From G963665085 sp963665085 (GTDB lineage: Bacteria; Bacteroidota; Bacteroidia; Bacteroidales; JAAAOM01): DNA of 64,000 nt. The notes under the pieces are model-generated. The model had not been told where the DNA came from, ran no database searches, and was given only the letters and a program-made list of their open reading frames with translations. The position numbers and the translations under genes are program-made. The stretch spans positions 1 through 64,000 of the forward strand of contig CAXXXS010000001.1 in assembly GCA_963665085.2 (NCBI GenBank). Direction: 5' to 3'. Positions 56,840-64,000 of the stretch are shown piece after piece (the stretch's first letter is position 1; the number at the start of each line of letters is the position of its first letter).

Positions 56840-57778
56840 ATGGATATTCTTAAACTTATATCTGGGTTTATTATTCTTTTATTTAGTGGCAGATACCTCG
56901 TTGTTGGCGGAGTTAATCTAGCTAAATCACTAAAAGTCTCTCGTTTAGTGATTGGTGTTACTGTAATTTCATTCGGAACTTCAGCCCCAGAATTGCTTGT
57001 TAGCCTGCAAGCGGCCCTTGAAGGCCACCCAGATATGTCGATGGGTAATATCATTGGCTCAAACATTTCCAACATTGCACTAGTACTGGCACTTACTGCT
57101 ATTATTTTGCCTATTCCAGTAAGAAGTAATTCCATTAAATTCGACTGGCCAATCATGATGATTAGCTCAGTACTCCTTTACTTTTTTGCTATTGATTCTA
57201 TATTAGGAAGATTTGAAGGAATTATTTTCATCGTTTTCTTGATTGGTTTTATTGTATACTCAATATACAACTCCAGAAAAAAGGACAAAGATTTGATAAA
57301 CAGCGAGATTCCCGATAAGAATTATCCAATTTATCAAACTATTTTTCTACTAGCAATATCTTCAATAGGTCTTTATTTGGGCAGTAAATGGTTAGTAGAC
57401 GGTGCATCAAGCATTGCTCAATCACTGGAAATAAGCGAGCGGGTAATTTCTATCACAATTGTTGCTTTTGGAACAAGTGTCCCAGAACTGGCTACTTCAG
57501 CAATTGCTGCATTTAAAAAAGAAACCGATATATCTATTGGTAATATTATTGGTTCCAATATTTTTAATATAACAGGAGTACTTGGAATAACAGCAACTAT
57601 TAATCCAATTTCAATAAGCAAACAACTTGCTACTTTTGATATTTACTGGATGTTGGGCATCTCACTTGCTTTATTCTTTCTTATCCTTCCTCTAAAAGGA
57701 GGTATTCTAAAAAGATGGAAAGGTTTAGTCTTATTGGTTATTTATATTTCGTATGTTTATCTTTTATTTGCTAAATGA
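56840..57778 (+). CDS. Sodium/calcium antiporter (YrbG-like)
   Basis: A 312-residue inner-membrane exchanger of the CaCA family. Two repeats carry the alpha-motifs: GTSAPELLVSLQAALEG with GNIIGSNISNI (first half) and GTSVPELATSAIAAF with GNIIGSNIFNI (second half). About ten membrane segments. It exchanges Na+ or H+ for Ca2+. Its stop overlaps the ABC ATPase start (ATGA), which suggests translational coupling. Confidence 0.93.
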   Translation: MDILKLISGFIILLFSGRYLVVGGVNLAKSLKVSRLVIGVTVISFGTSAPELLVSLQAALEGHPDMSMGNIIGSNISNIALVLALTAIILPIPVRSNSIKFDWPIMMISSVLLYFFAIDSILGRFEGIIFIVFLIGFIVYSIYNSRKKDKDLINSEIPDKNYPIYQTIFLLAISSIGLYLGSKWLVDGASSIAQSLEISERVISITIVAFGTSVPELATSAIAAFKKETDISIGNIIGSNIFNITGVLGITATINPISISKQLATFDIYWMLGISLALFFLILPLKGGILKRWKGLVLLVIYISYVYLLFAK

Positions 57779-58425
57779 TTGAAATTAGAGAAATAACAAA
57801 GAATTATGGCAATTTACAAGTCCTAAAAGGAATTGATATTGATATTAAAAAAGGAGAAATCATCTCAATTGTTGGGGCCAGCGGTGCCGGAAAAACAACT
57901 TTATTACAAATCATTGGAACTTTAAGCAGACCAGACACAGGAACAATCAAATTTGATAACATCGTTGTAAGCGATTTAAAAGAAAAACAACTTGCCAAAT
58001 TCAGAAACCAACAAATTGGTTTTGTTTTCCAATTTCATCATTTATTACCTGAGTTTTCAGCACTTGAGAATGTCTGTATTCCTGCTTTTATTGCAAAAAA
58101 ACAAAAGAACAAAGTAATTGAAAGAGCAAAAGAATTGCTTTCATTTTTAAAAGTTGATCATCGCATGGAACATAAACCCAATGAATTATCTGGCGGTGAA
58201 CAACAACGTGTAGCTGTTGCCAGGGCTTTAATAAACAATCCAAGTCTTATTCTTGCTGATGAACCATCAGGAAATCTTGACTCCCACAATAAAACAGAGC
58301 TTCATAACTTATTCTTTGAACTTCGCGAGAAATTTAATCAAACCTTTGTGATTGTTACACACGATATAGACCTGGCAAAAATGTCTGATAGAATGTTAAC
58401 AATGGCTGATGGCAGAATGATCTGA
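57775..58425 (+). CDS. ABC transporter ATP-binding protein, LolD/MacB-like
   Basis: A 216-residue ATPase: Walker A GASGAGKTT (from residue 34), Q-loop FVFQFHH, signature LSGGEQQRVAVARAL, Walker B LILADEPSGNLDS and switch His VTHD. This is the LolD/MacB/FtsE-type short ATPase. It overlaps the antiporter gene by four bases. No permease partner follows, so it may work with LolC/E-type proteins encoded elsewhere in lipoprotein export. Confidence 0.9.
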   Translation: MIEIREITKNYGNLQVLKGIDIDIKKGEIISIVGASGAGKTTLLQIIGTLSRPDTGTIKFDNIVVSDLKEKQLAKFRNQQIGFVFQFHHLLPEFSALENVCIPAFIAKKQKNKVIERAKELLSFLKVDHRMEHKPNELSGGEQQRVAVARALINNPSLILADEPSGNLDSHNKTELHNLFFELREKFNQTFVIVTHDIDLAKMSDRMLTMADGRMI

Positions 58426-58446
58426 TTATTTATCCTGCCATCATTA
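58407..58446 (+). terminator. Weak hairpin overlapping the end of the ABC gene
   Basis: TGATGGCAG (58407-58415) pairs perfectly with CTGCCATCA (58435-58443), followed by TTATTA. It overlaps the last codons of the ATPase gene and lies in the convergent gap. The T run is weak. Confidence 0.4.
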
Positions 58447-58462
58447 TTAAACCAATACCTAC

Positions 58463-60961
58463 TTATTCAAGGACAAATGTTCCCGAACTAATGATTTCCC
58501 TTTCTAAACAAACCTGATAGAAATAATTACCAGCTTTCAATGCGCTTAAATCTATTTGATTTTCGTTTTTACCTAATTGATAAATATTGATAAGCCTTCC
58601 TGACGTATCAACTATTTTTAAATAGGTTTCTTGAGGGATGTCTCCATTTAAGGTAATATTAATAACCCCATTTGTTGGGTTAGGGTACAACTGAATTTCT
58701 GAAAAAGCTGACGTATTTATTATTCCCACCCCTTCCAGAACAATTACTGGAACACTAAAAACATTACTTGCACTAACACCATCGCTTACTTGAACATTAA
58801 CATAAAGCATTCCTTCAAATTCAGAAGTTGGCGTTATACAGTCAGTACCCGAACAAGTATAGTTATCCCCGCCCAATATTGTTAGTGTAAATCCATCTGG
58901 GAAATTATTATCTACATCTTCAACATTTAGATTAGATAGCAATATTGTTAAAACAGAATCACATTGAATTTCAGCAGTATCTATTACAGATAATATAACC
59001 GGAGGATCGTTTGTATTAATTACTGTAAGCAAAACCTGCTCTGTAAAGGTTTCCTCTTCTTTATCCTTCGCCACGATACTAAACTCATATTTCCCGACAT
59101 CCTTATTTTCTGGCGTTCCGGAAAGAATCCTGTTGTCTTCATCAAATTCTATCCAATCCGGTAAAGAAATAATAGAAAGTATAACAGAATCATTTATATC
59201 ATAATCAACCGGTAAAACTTCGTATCTATAGAGTTCATCCTCGTATACTCCTTCTGGAGAGACTGAAATAATTTTAGGTGGATCATTTGTATTAACAACT
59301 GCGAGAATCACATTTTCACTATCGCTATTTCCTGCTAAATCAAAAATTGTTATTGTAAAATCATACTCGCCTACATGTTTATTTTCCGGTATACCACTTA
59401 TTGTATTATTTGTTGCATTAAAAGTTAACCATGTTGGTAATTGTTCTATTTGAACAAATATCGAATCATCAACATCAGGATCTGTAAATTTTATTTCATA
59501 AGAATATTGAGAATCTTCAAGAACAGAGGAAGGTGCTACTGAAGTAATTGTTGGCGGCTGGTTCTCTGTTTCTGTTATAAATATATTAAACTCCTGATAA
59601 GATTGATTTATTCCATCGTCTATTTTCAGCTTCACGTGACTGTGTTGTATTTCTATAGGGGTTCCTACTAAACTTGCTGTTTCTTCCCCTTCATTAAAAC
59701 TTAAGGTAAGCCAATCTGGCAAAGCTTCTACTGAAAGTATTAAATGATCGCCATCATCTGAATCATCAAAGCTTATGTTATAGGTGTATGTTTCATTCAA
59801 ACTCGCATTACTTACTGGCTGAGAAGAAAAATATGGTGTTGAGTTATCACCAGAGCAGAAACCTTGTCCTAAATTTATAACATCTGTATAATAATTAGCA
59901 ATTTCTGTTTCAGTCAGTGCATCATCGAGAATTGCCAATTCGTCAATGTACCCATTATAAAAATAAACTTCAGTTATATCCATATACCCAATTGTAATTG
60001 GTCCTTTTCCTGCCGTCATACTAAAGTCAGAAGGGTAATCATATTGAATTGATTCATCAACCAATACTCCATCTACAAATAGCTTATTTTTTTTCTCTTC
60101 GCCATTTCTTAACGCTACTAAATGATGCCACTCTCCATCAGCCAATTTTTTACCAGTTCTATCCTTAAGACCTCCATCCCAGTAAATTTCATCACTTATT
60201 GGATTCAATTGATTATCCAGCAGATAAAATTGAGCGCAATAGTTAGTATCAATACCAAGCCAAAAATGCGAATACTGTGATGATGTGGATCTACTATCTC
60301 TACCAATTACAACTTGATTCCTGGTATTATTGAATTCTATTGGCTTAACCCAAACGGAAAATGTAAATGACTCATCAGAGGCCCAATCATATGAGTCTGG
60401 TGATGCAATCTCCGCACCATCCACCAAGTACCCCATTGAATTGCATAAACTTACAGAACCATTTAACACCCCCTCTGATATTCCTGATAATCCCAAAATA
60501 TTTTCAAAATCGTTATTCTCTTTAGTATCATTATTGATACCTTCAGATAATTCATCAAATTTATATAGATTATGGATAGAAGAAATACAATTTGTTAAGT
60601 GTGTAATATTAAGATAAAAATCCTGTGTATCTGCTGATGCAACGTTATTAATATCTGAAGCTTCTATTATTACTTCTACTGATTCAGCGATATCTTCTGT
60701 TTGCCATGATAAAACACCATTATTTATTTGCATGTTATCAGGTCCTTTAAGAAGGCTAAATCCTATTTCACTTGCACCTTCGGCATCTAATTTATAATAA
60801 TATTTTAATCCAACAATAGCCTCGCGATTAGGCTCTGAAGTAATTGTAATTTCAGAAGTTGAACTCTCAAGTAATGATGCTTTCGCGTTTTTCGGGCACA
60901 ATAGAACTATTAAACCAACAAAAGTTATTGATAAAACTTTTTTAAAATAAAGGGTTGTCAT
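58463..60961 (-). CDS. T9SS-secreted protein with LamG-like and cadherin/Ig-like repeats
   Basis: An 832-residue secreted or surface protein: signal peptide about 1-29, beta-rich region 30-130, a LamG/concanavalin-like lectin domain about 150-365 (DSYDWASDESFTFSVWVKP, WHHLVALRNGE, LFVDGVLVD), then three or more repeats of about 95 residues with the pattern PPxITSV-xP---ED--Y-Y and SGTPEN-DVG-Y-F (about 370-670). The final 70 or so residues form a type A T9SS sorting domain (LYPNPTNGVINITL ... LKAGNYFYQV). LamG domains often bind or act near glycans. No catalytic domain was seen, so a binding or adhesion role is likely. Confidence 0.88.
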   Translation of the reverse strand: MTTLYFKKVLSITFVGLIVLLCPKNAKASLLESSTSEITITSEPNREAIVGLKYYYKLDAEGASEIGFSLLKGPDNMQINNGVLSWQTEDIAESVEVIIEASDINNVASADTQDFYLNITHLTNCISSIHNLYKFDELSEGINNDTKENNDFENILGLSGISEGVLNGSVSLCNSMGYLVDGAEIASPDSYDWASDESFTFSVWVKPIEFNNTRNQVVIGRDSRSTSSQYSHFWLGIDTNYCAQFYLLDNQLNPISDEIYWDGGLKDRTGKKLADGEWHHLVALRNGEEKKNKLFVDGVLVDESIQYDYPSDFSMTAGKGPITIGYMDITEVYFYNGYIDELAILDDALTETEIANYYTDVINLGQGFCSGDNSTPYFSSQPVSNASLNETYTYNISFDDSDDGDHLILSVEALPDWLTLSFNEGEETASLVGTPIEIQHSHVKLKIDDGINQSYQEFNIFITETENQPPTITSVAPSSVLEDSQYSYEIKFTDPDVDDSIFVQIEQLPTWLTFNATNNTISGIPENKHVGEYDFTITIFDLAGNSDSENVILAVVNTNDPPKIISVSPEGVYEDELYRYEVLPVDYDINDSVILSIISLPDWIEFDEDNRILSGTPENKDVGKYEFSIVAKDKEEETFTEQVLLTVINTNDPPVILSVIDTAEIQCDSVLTILLSNLNVEDVDNNFPDGFTLTILGGDNYTCSGTDCITPTSEFEGMLYVNVQVSDGVSASNVFSVPVIVLEGVGIINTSAFSEIQLYPNPTNGVINITLNGDIPQETYLKIVDTSGRLINIYQLGKNENQIDLSALKAGNYFYQVCLEREIISSGTFVLE

Positions 60962-61026
60962 TTGAAAATAATTTATTTTACTATGGTTAATTGAACTAAA
61001 TACGATTTTAATACAGTAAAGTTACC

Positions 61027-62322
61027 CTACCCAACAATAAATTTTACCACAAAGAATAAAGCCAGAATCACAGTCACCATTGAAATATCTTTTAACTTTG
61101 CCGTTAACGCTTTTAATGTAACATACGATACGATTCCAAAAGCAATTCCTTCTGCTATACTACTTGTCATTGGCATCATAATCATAGTAAGAAAAGAGGG
61201 GATTAACTCTGTATAGTCTTCAAAATCAAGCTTTCTTATCGGGCTCATCATAAACACACCAACAACTATAAGTGCAGGGGCTGTTGCTGCTGAAGGAATC
61301 ATAATAAAAACAGGTGCAAATAAAAGAGCGATTAAAAATAATACTGCTACAACAAATGCTGTTAGGCCTGTTCTTCCTCCTTCTGCCACCCCCGATGCAC
61401 TTTCTGCGTATGTAGTAACAGTACTTGTTCCCAACAAAGCACCAACTGTTGTCCCAATTGCATCTGCAAAAAGTGCTTGTTTAACCCTCGGAATTTTTCC
61501 TTCGTTATCGAGCATATTGGTTTTTGAAGTTACACCGACCAATGTGCCAACAGTATCAAACATATCGATAAACAAAAAGGTAAATAAAACAAGTAGCATG
61601 TCTAAACTAAAAATACCTGAAAAGTCAAATTTTGCAAAAATAGGGGAAAGTGAAGGAGGCGTAGCCACAAAACTACCCTCTGGCAAATTTGTTACCCCCA
61701 GAGGAATCCCAATAATTGTAGAAACTGTTATTCCAATTAACAAAGCACCTTTCACTTTAAAAGTAAGTAAAACACCTATTATCAATAAGCCTAATAAAGC
61801 AACAATAACCCTCGGATCGCCCATATCCCCAACAGCAACCAGTGTTGAAGGATCGTCTACAATAATACCGGAACCTGTTAATCCAAGAAAAGCTATAAAT
61901 AGACCAATGCCAGTTGATATAGCATGTTTTAGATTTATTGGTATACTATTAATTATTGCTTCGCGTACATTAAAAAAAGTAAGTATAATAAAAATAATAC
62001 CTTCAATAAAAACTGCTGTTAAGGCAAACTGCCACGAATATCGCATTCCAAGAACAACTGTAAATGCAAAAAAAGCATTTAATCCCATTCCTGGAGCTAA
62101 TGCAAATGGAAGTTTTGCAACAAATGCCATAATAAGTGTTGCAACAGCTGCAGAAATTGCAGTTGCTGTAAACAAGGCATTTTTATCCATTCCTGTTTTA
62201 CTTAAAAAATCAGGATTAACAGCAAGAATATAAGCCATTGTCATAAAGGTTGTTACACCTGCAATTATTTCAGTTTTAATTGTTGTGTTATTTTTTTTGA
62301 GTTGAAAGATTTTTTCTAACAT
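61027..62322 (-). CDS. NCS2-family purine (guanine/hypoxanthine) permease
   Basis: A 431-residue inner-membrane transporter with about 12 membrane segments. The motifs AYILAVNPDFLSKTGMD, LPFALAPGMGLNAFFAF and FLFIDMFDTVGTLVGVTSK are those of the AzgA/PbuG group that imports guanine, hypoxanthine or adenine. The start codon at 62322 is only 5 bases from the end of an IS5-family element, so the native leader and promoter have been displaced. Expression may depend on an outward promoter in the IS, or be lost. Confidence 0.93.
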   Translation of the reverse strand: MLEKIFQLKKNNTTIKTEIIAGVTTFMTMAYILAVNPDFLSKTGMDKNALFTATAISAAVATLIMAFVAKLPFALAPGMGLNAFFAFTVVLGMRYSWQFALTAVFIEGIIFIILTFFNVREAIINSIPINLKHAISTGIGLFIAFLGLTGSGIIVDDPSTLVAVGDMGDPRVIVALLGLLIIGVLLTFKVKGALLIGITVSTIIGIPLGVTNLPEGSFVATPPSLSPIFAKFDFSGIFSLDMLLVLFTFLFIDMFDTVGTLVGVTSKTNMLDNEGKIPRVKQALFADAIGTTVGALLGTSTVTTYAESASGVAEGGRTGLTAFVVAVLFLIALLFAPVFIMIPSAATAPALIVVGVFMMSPIRKLDFEDYTELIPSFLTMIMMPMTSSIAEGIAFGIVSYVTLKALTAKLKDISMVTVILALFFVVKFIVG

Positions 62323-62327
62323 TTTTA

Positions 62328-62346
62328 GAAACTGTCTAAATTTTAA
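62328..62346 (+). repeat. Left terminal inverted repeat of the IS5-family element
   Basis: Reads GAAACTGTCTAAATTTTAA and is a perfect inverted copy of 63227-63245. Its outer edge lies 5 bases from the permease start codon. Confidence 0.9.
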
Positions 62347-62462
62347 TTAATGAAAATATTATAGTAAAAACTTTGCTAAAAATAACAATATAAAACATTG
62401 ACTATCAGTTGTTTGTATGGATAAATTTATGTATCTTTATGAGTACCAACAACATAAAGAAA

Positions 62463-63224
62463 ATGAAATCGTACCCAACAGACATTACAGATAGCCAATG
62501 GAAAACAATATTAAGCATTTTAAGAGACAAACGGAAGCGAAAGTATTCATTACGTGATATTTTTGATGCGATCTTCTATCTTCTTAAAACAGGCTGTCAG
62601 TGGCGAATGCTTCCAAATAATTTTCCTCCATGGAAAACGGTTTATTATTATTTTTCAAAGTGGAAAAATGACGGGACTATTGAATTAATACATGAATTAT
62701 TAAGAGATATGATTCGACTTAAATCCGGAAAAAACGAATCGCCAAGCGTGGCACTTATTGACAGCCAATCTGTTAAAACAACAAGAAGCGGAGGTGTATG
62801 CAGAGGTATAGACGGCGGTAAAAAAACGAAAGGCAGAAAAAGGCATATTATCGTGGATACAATGGGCCTATTATTAACAGTAATAGTTCACGCGGCCAAT
62901 GAACATGACAGTAAAGCTGCATCAAAAGTAATAGTTGAACTTAAAGGTCGATTTCATCGCTTAATAAAAATAATTGCTGATGGTGGATATAGAGGTGAAT
63001 TAGTAGAGAAAACGCAACGAACATTTGGATGGATTTTAGAAATTGTACTCAGAAAAGATTCAACCAAAAAGTTTGAGGTATTACCCAAGAGATGGGTAGT
63101 AGAAAGAACTTTTGCTTGGTTTGAAAGCTATAGAAGATTGAGTAAAGATTTTGAGTATCATCCAGAAACAAGCCAAGTAATGATTCAACTTGCTATGATA
63201 AAATTAATGCTTAACAGAATTTAA
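62463..63224 (+). CDS. IS5-family transposase
   Basis: A 253-residue DDE transposase from the ATG at 62463 (MKSYPTDITDSQW, the usual family start). In-frame codons up to 62409 are open but not family-like. The N-terminal DUF4096-type domain shows FYLLKTGCQWRMLPNNFPPW. The catalytic residues are in ALIDSQSVKT (D), IIADGGYRGE (D) and VVERTFAWFESYRRLSKDFE (E). The coding frame is intact from end to end, consistent with an active element. It is transcribed away from the permease. Confidence 0.92.
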   Translation: MKSYPTDITDSQWKTILSILRDKRKRKYSLRDIFDAIFYLLKTGCQWRMLPNNFPPWKTVYYYFSKWKNDGTIELIHELLRDMIRLKSGKNESPSVALIDSQSVKTTRSGGVCRGIDGGKKTKGRKRHIIVDTMGLLLTVIVHAANEHDSKAASKVIVELKGRFHRLIKIIADGGYRGELVEKTQRTFGWILEIVLRKDSTKKFEVLPKRWVVERTFAWFESYRRLSKDFEYHPETSQVMIQLAMIKLMLNRI

Positions 63225-63226
63225 AT

Positions 63227-63245
63227 TTAAAATTTAGACAGTTTC
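63227..63245 (-). repeat. Right terminal inverted repeat of the IS5-family element
   Basis: Perfect inverted copy of 62328-62346, followed by TTA, matching the TTA before the left end. Confidence 0.9.
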
Positions 63246-63441
63246 TTAGACGTTTTAGAAAATTTCAAACAAATAATTTACTTCTTAGTTTTTATTAAAG
63301 ACATTGTAAAATTGAATGTCAATTGATTCTTTCAACATCATATATAGTAGAATATATTTTTTGTATCCTTAACATCCACTTATAAAACGCAAAGATAAAA
63401 TTGCTAATGAAACTTGCATTAAGAATTTTTATTTTTAACCC

Positions 63442-64000
63442 ATGAAAAAATACAAACATCTCTTTTTCGATCTGGACAGGACCCTTTGGAACTTTGAAAA
63501 AAATGCCAGAGAAGCATTTATTGATATAATCACAAAAAACAATTTGTTTTCTTATTTTCCAGATGTAGATACCTTTTTAAAAAAATACCATGAAATAAAT
63601 GAAGCGTTATGGGTTCAATACAGAAACGGTGAAATAAAAAAAGATTTTCTCAGGATTGAACGTTTCAGGCTTATCTTAAATAAATTTAATATTCAGGATA
63701 ATTTCCTGGCAAATAAAATTAGTGAACAATACCTTCATTTTGCTCCAAGAAAAACACACTTAGAGCCATATACTATAGAACTCCTGGAATATCTAAAAAA
63801 ACAGTACAATTTATACATTATCACGAATGGTTTTAATGAAATACAACACATCAAAATGGAATTTTCTGGTCTCAATAAATATTTTGATAAGGTATTTACA
63901 TCCGATACTGTTGGCGCAAAAAAGCCAAAGCCAGGTATTTTTGCCCATTCGTTAAATTCTGTAAATGCACGTAAAAAAGAAAGTTTAATGATTGGCGATG
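63442..64000 (+). CDS. HAD-family hydrolase, YjjG-type pyrimidine nucleotidase (partial, cut by window end)
   Basis: The ATG at 63442 begins MKKYKHLFFDLDRTLWNFEKNA, the YjjG/HAD start with nucleophile Asp in FFDLDRT. ITNGFNEIQHIKMEFSGL is motif II and its cap junction, and TVGAKKPKPGIF carries the motif III Lys. MIGD is motif IV, where the window ends. Family members dephosphorylate non-canonical pyrimidine nucleotides. The family sequence is usually DLDHTLWDFE; here DLDRTLWNFE. The 3' end is missing. Confidence 0.88.
   Translation, partial: MKKYKHLFFDLDRTLWNFEKNAREAFIDIITKNNLFSYFPDVDTFLKKYHEINEALWVQYRNGEIKKDFLRIERFRLILNKFNIQDNFLANKISEQYLHFAPRKTHLEPYTIELLEYLKKQYNLYIITNGFNEIQHIKMEFSGLNKYFDKVFTSDTVGAKKPKPGIFAHSLNSVNARKKESLMIGD

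Larger units (their letters stand above)
62328..63245. mobile_element. Complete IS5-family insertion sequence
   Basis: A 918-base element bounded by perfect 19-bp inverted repeats (62328-62346 and 63227-63245, outer sequence GAAACTGTCTAAATTTTAA). TTA directly flanks both ends, which fits a 3-bp target duplication of the TNA type seen in some IS5 subgroups. It contains a single transposase gene. Both ends and the gene appear intact, so it may still be mobile. Confidence 0.9.

Noticed and set aside
61517..62233. Long + strand open frame opposite the purine permease gene (238 codons)
   Set aside because: It is antisense to a clear membrane transporter, has no recognisable domain and follows the base pattern of the real gene, so it is a shadow.
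62409..62462. Longer N-terminus for the IS5 transposase
   Set aside because: The family sequence begins MKSYPTDITDSQW at 62463; upstream codons are open but not conserved.
1..64000. CRISPR array, rRNA or tRNA genes, prophage
   Set aside because: No regularly spaced direct repeats, no rRNA-like sequence and no phage structural genes were seen. The only mobile element recognised as such is the IS5-family insertion.

Overview
This AT-rich window comes from a member of the Bacteroidota, probably class Bacteroidia. The evidence is three SusC/SusD outer-membrane pairs, each with its own ECF sigma factor and FecR anti-sigma factor, a type IX secretion C-terminal tail, exported glycan-active enzymes, and a promoter matching the Bacteroidota consensus (TAnnTTTG). 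No rRNA, tRNA or CRISPR array was seen.

Layout. From 1 to 15.4 kb (all minus strand) lies an esterase-rich polysaccharide-utilisation locus. It has four CE1-type esterase copies, two of them broken by frameshifts, three tandem exported amidohydrolases, SusD, SusC, FecR and an ECF sigma factor. A GH78 alpha-L-rhamnosidase (15.8-18.5 kb) sits upstream as its own unit with its own terminator. From 18.7 to 23.1 kb there is a tightly packed operon that does not look like glycan catabolism: SGNH hydrolase-TPR protein, SxtJ-like membrane protein, a 49-residue DUF5989-like membrane peptide and a NodU-type carbamoyltransferase. From 23.2 to 36.3 kb lies a second SusD/SusC/FecR/ECF set followed by a GH92 alpha-mannosidase and a GH2 beta-galactosidase. 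From 36.5 to 44.6 kb lies an exported TIM-barrel isomerase-like protein and a third SusD/SusC/FecR/ECF set. From 45.1 to 50 kb a GH29 fucosidase, a zinc alcohol dehydrogenase and an aldo/keto reductase form an operon divergent from a LacI regulator with a tandem operator between them.

From about 50 kb the content becomes housekeeping: a HAD phosphatase, an OmpA/PD40 protein, two methyltransferases, oligoendopeptidase F, TatA, a Na+/Ca2+ antiporter, a LolD-like ATPase, a T9SS-secreted LamG protein and an NCS2 purine permease. A complete IS5-family element is inserted directly in front of the permease start codon. The window ends inside a YjjG-type nucleotidase.

How the parts fit. The esterases would remove acyl groups, and the rhamnosidase, mannosidase, galactosidase and fucosidase would trim terminal sugars from a branched heteroglycan. 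The three SusC proteins carry N-terminal STN domains, so substrate uptake can signal through FecR to the matching ECF sigma factor. Each fecR-susC gap carries a hairpin at a similar place, and two share a conserved block, which suggests a common regulatory layout. Short intergenic repeats with ATGA/TCAT ends recur between genes.
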